DNA from: a virus
DNA length: 20,546 bases
Direction: 5' to 3' (one strand)
Virus record (IMG/VR): IMGVR_UViG_3300035701_000357
Location: 1 to 20,546 of that record
Part shown: positions 1 through 7,440 of the stretch, piece after piece
How positions within the stretch are numbered: the stretch's first letter is position 1
Layout of the letters: the number at the start of each line of letters is the position of its first letter
The notes under the pieces: model-generated
Seen by the model: the letters and a program-made list of their open reading frames with translations, nothing else
What the model was told of the DNA's origin: nothing
Database searches by the model: none
Made by a program: the position numbers and the translations under genes

Positions 1-219
1 TTAGCGCCGTCAAACCAGTTGAATTCATCATCAAATCCAAACTTTAAATTGGTACCACCTTCTAATTATGCAAATGATCCAGAAAAAGAATTTGTATACA
101 TCAGTGGAATCAATTTTCATGATGACAATTTAAATGTTGTTATGAAGACACAATTAGCACAACCGTTTATGAAGCGCCCGGGTGACGCTGTACGGTTTAA
201 GGTGAAATTTGATATGTGA
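1..219 (+). CDS. C-terminal end of an unidentified phage protein (5' truncated by window)
   Basis: The frame is open from the first base of the window, so this is the last 72 codons of a longer gene; the TTG at 19 is probably not its start. The visible part is hydrophilic, has no cysteines, and ends in a basic/aromatic strand-like stretch (KRPGDAVRFKVKFDM). The alternating hydrophobic pattern suggests a beta-rich structural protein, but I do not recognise the family. It lies just upstream of a gp4-like gene. In T4 the neighbours of gene 4 are structural or head/tail completion genes, which is only weak context. Function is left open; that it is coding is fairly secure from length, frame and codon style. 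Confidence 0.6.
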   Translation, partial: LAPSNQLNSSSNPNFKLVPPSNYANDPEKEFVYISGINFHDDNLNVVMKTQLAQPFMKRPGDAVRFKVKFDM

Positions 220-240
220 ATTATCGATGCTAATTTCTTG

Positions 241-378
241 ATGCGTGATATCTTGATCGTGCTTCTTGAAATTAAGAATGGCGTTCGAACAAATCCAACC
301 GGTAGAGGAATGATTCCTCGTATCATGGTCTTAAAATGTGACATTTGTGAAATAACATATCAGAATACAAAATTTTGA
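241..378 (+). CDS. Possible 45-aa protein with one CxxC motif
   Basis: A 45-codon ORF fills the gap between the truncated first gene and the gp4-like gene. It is in the same frame as the first gene, whose TGA at 217-219 separates them. It has one C-x2-C pair (KCDIC) near its end and a basic centre. No clear Shine-Dalgarno precedes the ATG at 241. In-frame ATGs at 310 and 325 are alternatives, and GAGGA at about 305-309 would suit the one at 325 only at a long spacing. It could be a small zinc-binding protein or non-coding spacer. I do not recognise it. Confidence 0.3.
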   Translation: MRDILIVLLEIKNGVRTNPTGRGMIPRIMVLKCDICEITYQNTKF

Positions 379-412
379 CAGGTGACGACCTAAGAAAAGA
401 ACACATAATCTA

Positions 413-805
413 ATGCCAAAACGTTCAAAAAAGAAAAGTCATTATCACACAGGAACGTATCCTTCTATAAAAGGAGGTGAATGTTCTTATCGTAGTGGGT
501 GGGAACTTGCGTACATGCAGTATCTAGACTCCAATCCAGACGTAGCGTCATTTGAATATGAAACTTTAAAACTTCCATACATTAGCAATTACAAAACTGC
601 TCGTGTGAAATGGTACATTCCAGACGTTTTGGTGAATTATGTTAATGGTGAAAAGAAGCTTGTAGAGATTAAACCAAAAAAGAAAACCGAGCAGGCACAG
701 ATTGTGAAGAAGGCAGAGGCCGGTAGAGTATGGTGCAGTGAACACGGAGCAGTCTACGAATTTATAACAGAAATCGAACTCAAGCAACTAGGGCTCATGA
801 AATAA
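413..805 (+). CDS. 4: gp4-like head-completion protein / TnsA-type PD-(D/E)XK nuclease fold
   Basis: A 130-aa basic protein with the layout of a TnsA-like endonuclease fold: helix with YRSGWELAYMQYL (E31), then KWYIPDVLV (D71), then LVEIKPKK (E85, K87). The E-D-ExK set is complete, so a working metal-dependent nuclease site is possible. T4 gp4, a head-completion protein of similar length (about 150 aa), shares the YRS.WE...L and PD...EIKP pattern; it acts after DNA packaging, before tails are joined. That assignment is from family knowledge, the residues are seen directly. The start is the first ATG, 3 nt after a CATAAT box, and has no good Shine-Dalgarno. It could instead be a standalone TnsA-like nuclease with a recombination role, since the next genes are recombination genes. 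Confidence 0.72.
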   Translation: MPKRSKKKSHYHTGTYPSIKGGECSYRSGWELAYMQYLDSNPDVASFEYETLKLPYISNYKTARVKWYIPDVLVNYVNGEKKLVEIKPKKKTEQAQIVKKAEAGRVWCSEHGAVYEFITEIELKQLGLMK

Positions 806-830
806 TTTTACTCGTGTCAACGTGTGGGCT

Positions 831-836
831 TATAAT
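831..836 (+). promoter_or_regulatory. TATAAT box 5 nt before the resolvase start
   Basis: A perfect TATAAT, continuing as TATAATACTT, lies immediately before the ATG at 842 in a gap with no Shine-Dalgarno. If used as a -10 or phage late promoter element, transcription would begin at or next to the start codon, giving a leaderless or near-leaderless mRNA. No TTGACA-like -35 is present at the right distance, so this remains a suggestion. Confidence 0.3.
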
Positions 837-841
837 ACTTC

Positions 842-1426
842 ATGGCAAAAACCGGTCTTGTATTAGGTTTAGACGTTTCAACGAGTATCACCGGTCTTGT
901 GTTGTTAGATAACGTAATTGATTTTGATCCAAAAAAAAATATAGTTCATTATGAACCAATAGAGTTCAAGGGATGTACTACATTTTGGCAAAAATGTGAT
1001 AAGATCAAGTCACAACTTGATAAGCTTTACATTCAACAACCAAATGTTGAAAGTTTCTTCATAGAAGAACCAATGAAGAGATTCGCTGAGGGATTTTCTA
1101 GTGCTGAAACAATTAGCGTATTACAACGATTTAATGGGATAGTTTGTTATCTTGTTAGAGAAGTTTGGAAAATTGATCCCGTATACATAAATGTGTCATC
1201 AGCAAGAAAATCAATAGGAATCAAAGTCACAACAAAAGCAAAAGCCGGGGGTAGAAATGCCAAACAACAAACGTTTGATCATGTTACTGCTGGTGACTTA
1301 AATCACATTGTTTGGCCTACAAAGAAACGTAGCGTAAATACTGTTGATTGGGCAAAAGATGTCGTAGATGCATTTGTGATAGCTCGAGCAGGTATCATTC
1401 TGAACAATTCAGGTGTTGTGAAGTAA
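842..1426 (+). CDS. RuvC-like Holliday-junction resolvase
   Basis: A 194-aa protein with the RNase H-fold signature of RuvC-type resolvases: an N-terminal beta strand LVLGLDVSTSITG carrying D11, a second acidic strand FFIEEP with E75/E76, and a C-terminal helix with D173 and D176 (KDVVDAFVIA). These match the four acidic metal-binding positions of the family. Length is close to cellular RuvC (about 170 aa). Role: cut branched recombination or replication intermediates before packaging, a job done in T4 itself by the unrelated gp49. It starts at an ATG with TATAAT just upstream and no Shine-Dalgarno, and is followed after 9 nt by the primase gene. Family assignment is strong; the substrate is inferred. 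Confidence 0.85.
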   Translation: MAKTGLVLGLDVSTSITGLVLLDNVIDFDPKKNIVHYEPIEFKGCTTFWQKCDKIKSQLDKLYIQQPNVESFFIEEPMKRFAEGFSSAETISVLQRFNGIVCYLVREVWKIDPVYINVSSARKSIGIKVTTKAKAGGRNAKQQTFDHVTAGDLNHIVWPTKKRSVNTVDWAKDVVDAFVIARAGIILNNSGVVK

Positions 1427-1435
1427 CTTGATATT

Positions 1436-2431
1436 GTGTCTATTTCTACGTTAAGCGATAAAGTAAAGTTCATTGAAAATGTGTTTGGTTCTGGAAAACT
1501 AGCACGTAATGAAAAGAACTTTGATATTAGGTGTCCAATTTGTGCACCTCGTGATCCAAGTAAACGTAAGTTAGCAATCAAAATCGATGATGATCAAAAT
1601 CATTGTTGGACATGTGGCTGGCGCGCGAGAACACTTGCACCATTATTAGCAAAGTATGCTAGTAGAGAAAAGCTACGTGAATACATTGATCGTTTTATAC
1701 CGGAGACAAATAAACGATTCATTGAAAACGTTTTAGAACAAAAAAGTAAAGTTGAATTACCTAATGACTTTAAATTGTTGGTAACTCTCGATGAATCAGA
1801 TCCTGATGTGAAGTCTGTTAAACAATATTTGTCTGAAAGAGGATTAACAGAGCGAGATTTTTGGTATTTCCGTATTGGAATATCGGATGAATTACGTTGG
1901 AAACGTCGAGCAATTGTGCCATCATTTGACGCAAATGGTGACGTGAATTATTTTGTTGCCCGAACAATTGATAAAAAGAAATATCCCAAATATGATAATC
2001 CAGATATTGAAAATAAACTTCATATTATCTTTAATGAAATGAACATTAATTGGTCAGAAAGATTAGTGTTGTGTGAAGGTGCATTTGATATGTTTAAATG
2101 TGGTGACAATGTAGTTCCATTATTAGGCTCAACTTTAAATGAAGAATCTGCATTATTCAACTCAATTTTAATAAACAATACACCTGTAGCAATTGCTCTT
2201 GACGCAGATATGTGGTACACAAAGACACCAAAATTAGCTAAAAAGCTTACAGAATATAATGTTGATGTTGTGATTGTTGATACTCGATCATTCGATGATC
2301 CAGGTAGCACTACAAAAGATCGATTTAATGAAGCATTATTACTTGCAAGACCTTTTGATTGGTTTGATTCGTTTAAAACACGCCTTGATCACGCTGTTGG
2401 TATGAGTATATCCATTAGTAATGATTATTGA
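1436..2431 (+). CDS. 61: DNA primase (zinc-finger plus Toprim, gp61-like)
   Basis: A 331-aa protein with an N-terminal zinc-binding domain (C33, C36 in CPIC; C57, C60 in CWTC), and a Toprim core whose motifs are LVLCEGAFD (E214) and AIALDADMW (D256, D258). The order and length fit phage DnaG-type primases and T4 gp61 (342 aa). It makes RNA primers for lagging-strand synthesis at the replisome, normally with a gp41-type helicase; no helicase gene lies in this window. The start is a GTG, since no ATG lies upstream in frame and the zinc domain begins soon after. No clear Shine-Dalgarno is seen. It follows the resolvase by 9 nt, suggesting cotranscription. Confidence 0.85.
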   Translation: MSISTLSDKVKFIENVFGSGKLARNEKNFDIRCPICAPRDPSKRKLAIKIDDDQNHCWTCGWRARTLAPLLAKYASREKLREYIDRFIPETNKRFIENVLEQKSKVELPNDFKLLVTLDESDPDVKSVKQYLSERGLTERDFWYFRIGISDELRWKRRAIVPSFDANGDVNYFVARTIDKKKYPKYDNPDIENKLHIIFNEMNINWSERLVLCEGAFDMFKCGDNVVPLLGSTLNEESALFNSILINNTPVAIALDADMWYTKTPKLAKKLTEYNVDVVIVDTRSFDDPGSTTKDRFNEALLLARPFDWFDSFKTRLDHAVGMSISISNDY

Positions 2432-2466
2432 ACAATTTGTAAATTAGCCGTAGTATTAAATTATTA

Positions 2467-3129
2467 ATGATTAGAATATGTCACTTTGCTGATGTTCACA
2501 TCAGAAGTCTTTCTCGCCATGCAGAATATGTTCAGGTTTTTACTGATCTTGTAAAGCAATGTAAGGAGAAAAATATTGAACACATTTTTGTGGGAGGAGA
2601 TATCTTTCATACAAAAACGCAAAATCTTTCACCTGAATACATTGATTTTATGACATGGTGGTTGACAGAATTAACATCTGTTTGCGACGTACATCTTACA
2701 CTTGGAAATCATGATGGAAATTTAGTGAATGCATCTAGACAAGATGCAGTGTCACCAATTGTAAAAGCCCTTAAAAATCCAAAAGTACATCTTTACAAAA
2801 AAAGTGGAATGTATGAATTTTCACCTGGTTACGTTTGGTGTGTTTTTAGTTTGTTTGATGAAGATGGTTGGAAAGACGTTAAACCAATAGAGGGAAAAAT
2901 CAATATTGCATGTTATCATGGTCCTGTTTGGGGTGCCGCAACAGAAACTGGTTGGGAAGTTGAAGAAGGATTAAAAATTGATGACTTTCGAGCATATGAT
3001 TTTTGTTTTTTGGGTGACATACACAAATTTCAATTCTTAGACTTTCGTGATTGTGAATTTGTAATAGATGAAAATGACTTAGATCAATACCCTGGTGCTG
3101 AAATATTAGAAAGAATAAGTGATGGGTAA
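2467..3129 (+). CDS. 47: Mre11/SbcD-type nuclease, catalytic domain only (gp47 N-terminal part)
   Basis: This 220-aa ORF holds all phosphodiesterase motifs of Mre11/SbcD/T4 gp47: FADVH (D9, H11), GGDIFH (D45), LGNHD (N81, H82, D83), CYHGP (H151) and GDIHK (D184, H186). The nuclease site is therefore complete. What is missing is the C-terminal part that normally follows in the same polypeptide (T4 gp47 is about 340 aa): the ORF stops soon after GDIHKFQFL, and the expected continuation, PWIAYPGSTIQQNYG, appears at once in the next frame as the start of the gp46-like ORF. The stop TAA at 3127 overlaps the downstream ATG at 3122 by 8 nt, which would allow coupled translation. Role: with gp46, resects DNA ends for recombination-dependent replication. 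A sequencing indel or +1 frameshift could also explain the break. Confidence 0.88.
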   Translation: MIRICHFADVHIRSLSRHAEYVQVFTDLVKQCKEKNIEHIFVGGDIFHTKTQNLSPEYIDFMTWWLTELTSVCDVHLTLGNHDGNLVNASRQDAVSPIVKALKNPKVHLYKKSGMYEFSPGYVWCVFSLFDEDGWKDVKPIEGKINIACYHGPVWGAATETGWEVEEGLKIDDFRAYDFCFLGDIHKFQFLDFRDCEFVIDENDLDQYPGAEILERISDG

Positions 3130-5698
3130 GATAAAAATCAAAACCAAAAAACCATGGATTGCTTATCCTGGTAGTACAATTCAACAAAACTATGGAGAAG
3201 ATCTTTCTCATGGATATCTTGTGTGGGACATTCATGATCGTGATAATTTTGGTGTTAAATTTTATGAACTTATAAATCCTACACCTTATGTCACAATTGA
3301 TTGGACAGGTGATGTTGAATCAACGATTAAGTTTGCTAGTTCGAACTTTCCACAAAAAAGTCGTTTTCGTATTCGTAGTAAATCACAATTAGCACAAAAA
3401 GATACAACAGATTTATCGTCAAGATTATTGAGTGAATTACTTGCTTCAGATGTAACGTTTAAATATGATCAGAAGGCAGATCGTAGTATCATAACAACTG
3501 ATATTTCAACTATATTAAAGGAAGATCTTAGAAATCCTGATGTAATAATCAAATTGTTTAGCAAGTATCATCATGACAAAAACATACCTGCTGATGAGTG
3601 GCAAAAAGTTTATGATTTTGTTAAGCAATATGTTGCTAGCGTTAACGCTGAAGAAATCGTACGAAATACAAAATGGTCATTACGTCATTTGAAATTTGAT
3701 AATACGTTTACGTATGGAACTGATAATGTTATCAATTTTGATAAGTTGAATGGAATCATTGGAATTTTTGGTCCTAATCGTTCTGGAAAATCATCTATTG
3801 TTGGAACGATTATGTATGCTTTATTCAATGGAACAGATCGTGGTTCAATAAAAAATATTCACGTTGTTAACATAAGAAAACCTCATTGTTATTCACGTGC
3901 AATCATTAGTGTAAGTGGTGTAGATTATGTGATTGAACGTCAGACAACTAAAAGTGAAAATAAATATGGACAAATTAATGCTAACACTGCGTTAAACGTT
4001 TTTCGAATTGATAATGGCGAAGCGATCGATTTGGCGGGCGAACAAAGAACTGATACTGAAAAAATTATTAGAAATATAATAGGAGAACCTGAAGACTTTT
4101 TGTTAACATCGTTGTCAGCTCAGGATGAGATCAAATTGTTTATTTCATACGGATCTACAAAGCGTCGTCAAATCTTGGCTAAATTTCTAGACTTAGACAT
4201 CTTTGATAAGATGTATGACTTGGCAAGAAATGATTTAAATGCCACGAAAGCAATTATAAAAAATTATCCAGATCGTGACTGGGGTGTTTTAAACAGTGAA
4301 TTGGTTCTTAAAGTAAAAGAATGTGATGATGGAATTCAAAATCGTAGCACTTTGTTACAAGAACACCAAGAAAAACTTGATGATTTACGAATCAAGTTGG
4401 CAGACAATAAAGAGTTTATACCAGTAACAAAATTACAAGTTGATGCTCAACGTCTTCGTGTTGATCAACTTAATAAACAATTGAATAGTCAGACAACACA
4501 ACTTAATGAGATAAAAGATCAAATTGAAAAATTGACAACAAAGATTAAAAAAATTGATGTTGTTCAAAAAGAAAATAATGTTCTTGATCTCAAGATTCGC
4601 TTAACTGCATTTAGAGAACTTGAAACGTTTGTCAATCATTTACGTCATGTACATGAAATTGAAACATCAACGTTTAATTCACATGAAAAATCATTAAAAA
4701 TATTGTCTGATGTACCTTGTGGTGATCAATTTCCAACTTGTAAGTTCATTAAAGATGCTCACGTTAACAAAGAAAAAATTGATGAACAAAGAATAAAAAC
4801 GTCTACTGCTCTTGAAAGTTTGAAAAAAGCTGATGAATCGTTAGATGTTTTACGTCAAGAAGGTATTGCTGAGCAAATTGAAAAAATAGAGCAATTGAAT
4901 GATTTGTGTAATCGTTTTCAACTTGAAATATCAACAAAACACATTGAACTTGTTAAAATTGAAATAAGTTTGAACGCTACAAAACCAAATCTTGATTCAG
5001 CAATCATTCGTTTAAACGAACTTGAAAATGCATTAAAAAATGAACAAAATGCTGAAGTTGTTTCATTACGTTCAGAGATTGATAATCTTACGTTAGATAT
5101 CAAAAAATTAGATGCAGAAAAACTTGATTTTGCAACAGAGCGAGGCAAAGTTCGAACAACGATTGACAAATACAAAGAAGAAAAATTACAGCGTGATGAA
5201 AAGTTACAACACATGAAAACGTTTGAATTAGTTGTTCAAGCGTTTTCACGTAAAGGAATTCCTAGTGTTATTACAACTTCTCAATTGCCAATTATTAACG
5301 CTGAAATTGCTAGTATTTTACATGGTATAGTTGATTTTACAATAGAATTAGAGATCAATGATGATAATGATGCTACAGAAATTTATATCAATTATGGTGA
5401 TAGCAAAAGAATAATTGAATTGTGTAGTGGTATGGAAAAAATGATTGCATCAATTGCAATTAGGGTAGCACTAATCAACATATCGTCTTTGCCAAAAACC
5501 GATATGTTCATTATTGACGAAGGATTTGGTGCTCTTGATGATGCTAGTGTAGAAGCATGTAATCGTTTATTAGTTTCATTGAAACGATATTTTCGTTTGA
5601 TACTGATGATTAGTCATGTCGATGCCGTGAAAGACATCGCTGATAATGTAATAGAACTAACAAAATTTGAAAATGATGCAAAGGTTCTTTATGCTTAA
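3122..5698 (+). CDS. 46: Mre11 C-terminal region fused to Rad50/SbcC ATPase (gp46-like)
   Basis: An 858-aa chimera. Residues about 10-61 are the end of an Mre11 fold (PWIAYPGSTIQQNYGEDL and a strand ending VTIDW). About 62-195 resembles an Mre11 C-terminal/linker region. Rad50 then begins at LRHLKFDNTFTYG: Walker A GPNRSGKSS at 217-225, long coiled coils from about 390 to 700, signature LCSGME around S769-G770, Walker B FIIDEGFGALDD with D799/E800. The coiled-coil apex carries two cysteines as C533-x6-C540 (PCGDQFPTCKF) instead of the usual zinc-hook CxxC. ATG 3122 is chosen over GTG 3119; it overlaps the catalytic ORF by 8 nt. Role: ATPase clamp for the DNA-end-processing complex. The family is certain; the domain boundary between the two genes is unusual. 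Confidence 0.9.
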   Translation: MGKIKIKTKKPWIAYPGSTIQQNYGEDLSHGYLVWDIHDRDNFGVKFYELINPTPYVTIDWTGDVESTIKFASSNFPQKSRFRIRSKSQLAQKDTTDLSSRLLSELLASDVTFKYDQKADRSIITTDISTILKEDLRNPDVIIKLFSKYHHDKNIPADEWQKVYDFVKQYVASVNAEEIVRNTKWSLRHLKFDNTFTYGTDNVINFDKLNGIIGIFGPNRSGKSSIVGTIMYALFNGTDRGSIKNIHVVNIRKPHCYSRAIISVSGVDYVIERQTTKSENKYGQINANTALNVFRIDNGEAIDLAGEQRTDTEKIIRNIIGEPEDFLLTSLSAQDEIKLFISYGSTKRRQILAKFLDLDIFDKMYDLARNDLNATKAIIKNYPDRDWGVLNSELVLKVKECDDGIQNRSTLLQEHQEKLDDLRIKLADNKEFIPVTKLQVDAQRLRVDQLNKQLNSQTTQLNEIKDQIEKLTTKIKKIDVVQKENNVLDLKIRLTAFRELETFVNHLRHVHEIETSTFNSHEKSLKILSDVPCGDQFPTCKFIKDAHVNKEKIDEQRIKTSTALESLKKADESLDVLRQEGIAEQIEKIEQLNDLCNRFQLEISTKHIELVKIEISLNATKPNLDSAIIRLNELENALKNEQNAEVVSLRSEIDNLTLDIKKLDAEKLDFATERGKVRTTIDKYKEEKLQRDEKLQHMKTFELVVQAFSRKGIPSVITTSQLPIINAEIASILHGIVDFTIELEINDDNDATEIYINYGDSKRIIELCSGMEKMIASIAIRVALINISSLPKTDMFIIDEGFGALDDASVEACNRLLVSLKRYFRLILMISHVDAVKDIADNVIELTKFENDAKVLYA

Positions 5699-5999
5699 TT
5701 TAATCTGGGAACAATATCATCAAGATAGATTAATAGCAAATCATCCACAGGGATTTTTGATAATCATACCAAAGAATGAGGCGACCTCAGTTCCATTAAG
5801 TTGTCCAGTCTGTGACATATTGTTCCGTTCTCGTGATGACGAGATGGCATATCAAGAATTCAAGTGTTGTGATATATGTGCTATGCAATGGGCTCATGCA
5901 AGAAAAACTGAATGGAATGAAGGATGGAGACCTTCGCCCGAGCAAGTTTTAGAGTCAATTAAAAATCGCCCACCTCCTTTTATTATTCTAGATGTTTGA
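5691..5999 (+). CDS. Small zinc-knuckle protein of unknown function
   Basis: A 102-aa protein with two cysteine pairs, C38-x2-C41 (CPVC) and C59/C60...C63 (CCDIC), spaced like a zinc ribbon or treble-clef finger, followed by a Trp-rich helix (MQWAHARKTEWNEGW). I chose ATG 5691 over the ATG at 5667 because AAAGG at 5680-5683 sits 7 nt before it and the overlap with the gp46 stop (ATGCTTAA) is then 8 nt, the same geometry as at 3122-3129. It is probably translated together with the recombination gene upstream. It may bind nucleic acid or a protein partner; I do not recognise a named family. Confidence 0.7.
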   Translation: MLNLIWEQYHQDRLIANHPQGFLIIIPKNEATSVPLSCPVCDILFRSRDDEMAYQEFKCCDICAMQWAHARKTEWNEGWRPSPEQVLESIKNRPPPFIILDV

Positions 6000-6041
6000 C
6001 TAGATCAATGCGTAAGTGTAATACAATTGATACACATAGTC

Positions 6042-7064
6042 ATGTATCGATATTTAACGCTTGATGAAATTCATCAACAAATTTTTGAGAAACATGGTAA
6101 TGTTGTTAAAATTAGAGATAAAACGTATATTAGTGTAAGTAAAAAAGCAACGTTTATTGATTGTGATTATGGCGAATGGGTAACGAAAGTTAACATTGTT
6201 TTAAGTGGTCATGGACACACAAAAAGAGGAAGACAAAAAACGTTTGACTCTATACGTTTAACGCCAAATAAAATTACACAACATATGAAATTTTTGTGGG
6301 ATGGCGTTGCAACATTTGATGAATCTACATATGTAAATCGTGAAACACCTGCTCGATTTATTGATAAAGATTATGGTGAGTGGTGGGTTAAACCGCTTCA
6401 TGTAATGGGAGGAACGGGTCGACATCCTAAGCGTGCTAGAGCAAACACGGTGTCTTCTAGAAAGCTTTCTATTGATACGATCATTGATCGTATACGAAAA
6501 GTTCATGGTGACAATATCATAATGTGTTTAGACACCTATTGTGGTACACGTAAAAAAGCAAAATTTATCGATAAACAATATGGTGAATGGTGGACATCAC
6601 CTAGCAGTGTTATGTCGGGGCGTGGTCATCCCGCTGGCAAATTAAAAAAAGCAATTATGACAATGCGTTCTTTTAAATCTGTTAAACATTGGAAAACTAA
6701 CGAAATTTGCTATCCTGCATCGGGATTTGAATACGCTGTTTTGGTTTGGTTGTGTATGAACAAATATGATTTTGGTTGGCAAATTCCGATACAATTACCA
6801 ATGTTGACTCCAAAATTAAAACGATCCGTTATTTACAATGTTGATTGTTTTATAAAAAGCGGACCATTTGCAAATACATTTATTGAGATAAAGGGTACGT
6901 GGTCACGTCGACAAAATAACGACGGAGGGTATGCAAAATGGGAATGGTTTCATGCAAATTACCCAAACTCTCAATTGTGGATGAGAAAAGATTTGATTAA
7001 GCTTAATATTATCGATGACAATAGATCCTATTTAGAAAAAGCGAGACTAAATGACAAAAATTAA
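6042..7064 (+). CDS. Probable mobile endonuclease: three DNA-binding-like repeats plus PD-(D/E)XK-type domain
   Basis: A 340-aa basic protein. Residues 1 to about 200 contain three copies of a 68-69-residue unit with the core A.FID.DYGEWW..P..V..G.GHPKR, the FID motif following alanines at residues 36, 104 and 173. Such repeats recur in phage proteins of the DUF723/endonuclease type and probably contact DNA. The C-terminal part has E230, D268 (YNVDCF) and E282-x-K284 (FIEIKGTW), a plausible nuclease site. It sits alone between recombination and packaging genes and its end overlaps the next ORF by 14 nt, as expected for a late-inserted free-standing homing-type gene. ATG 6042 is preferred over TTG 6027; neither has a clear Shine-Dalgarno. 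Nuclease activity and mobility are inferred. Confidence 0.68.
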   Translation: MYRYLTLDEIHQQIFEKHGNVVKIRDKTYISVSKKATFIDCDYGEWVTKVNIVLSGHGHTKRGRQKTFDSIRLTPNKITQHMKFLWDGVATFDESTYVNRETPARFIDKDYGEWWVKPLHVMGGTGRHPKRARANTVSSRKLSIDTIIDRIRKVHGDNIIMCLDTYCGTRKKAKFIDKQYGEWWTSPSSVMSGRGHPAGKLKKAIMTMRSFKSVKHWKTNEICYPASGFEYAVLVWLCMNKYDFGWQIPIQLPMLTPKLKRSVIYNVDCFIKSGPFANTFIEIKGTWSRRQNNDGGYAKWEWFHANYPNSQLWMRKDLIKLNIIDDNRSYLEKARLNDKN

Positions 7065-7437
7065 TTATGCAGCTTTGGGCCAGGCTATTGACACAACATG
7101 GGGCCGATCAAGCACGCCAAAAACAGCGTCATATTCTGTAAAGATATCGTTAATGGGTCCTGATAGATTGCTGGTATCTTACGCAGCAGTTGTTAATTTT
7201 GGAACAGAACGTCAAATGATTGAGATGAAACGTGCATATGCCTCTGAGTCAGAGTCAATTGTTAATGAAGTAATCAAGCGTGTAAAATCAACATATAAAG
7301 AGTTAACAGGTTCAACGTTAAGTGCAAAATCTTCAAAAGAAGGTCATGTTGATTCATTAGAAATCATTAATCTAAACATTCATAACGCTAAAAGAACAGC
7401 TTATTATCGTCGTAAAGCCATATTTGAATTAGGATAA
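7051..7437 (+). CDS. Hypothetical protein upstream of terminase
   Basis: A 128-aa soluble protein with no cysteines, a central strand-rich part (YSVKISLMGPDRLLVSYAAV) and charged helices after it (ESIVNEVIKRVKSTYKEL). It lacks a recognisable helix-turn-helix, so it does not look like a typical small terminase subunit although its place, 3 nt before the large terminase gene, is where one could be. The ATG overlaps the end of the endonuclease gene by 14 nt. The close spacing to the terminase ATG suggests the two are translated from one message. Function unknown. Confidence 0.72.
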   Translation: MTKINYAALGQAIDTTWGRSSTPKTASYSVKISLMGPDRLLVSYAAVVNFGTERQMIEMKRAYASESESIVNEVIKRVKSTYKELTGSTLSAKSSKEGHVDSLEIINLNIHNAKRTAYYRRKAIFELG

Positions 7438-7440
7438 TTC

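Noticed and set aside
375-409. TTGACA (375-380) with CATAAT (404-409) as a sigma-70 promoter
   Set aside because: The spacer is 23 nt, too long for a normal -35/-10 pair; TTGACA also contains the stop codon of a possible small ORF.
3119-3121. GTG at 3119 as start of the Rad50-type gene
   Set aside because: The adjacent ATG at 3122 is the better codon and gives the same 8-nt overlap geometry as the next junction.
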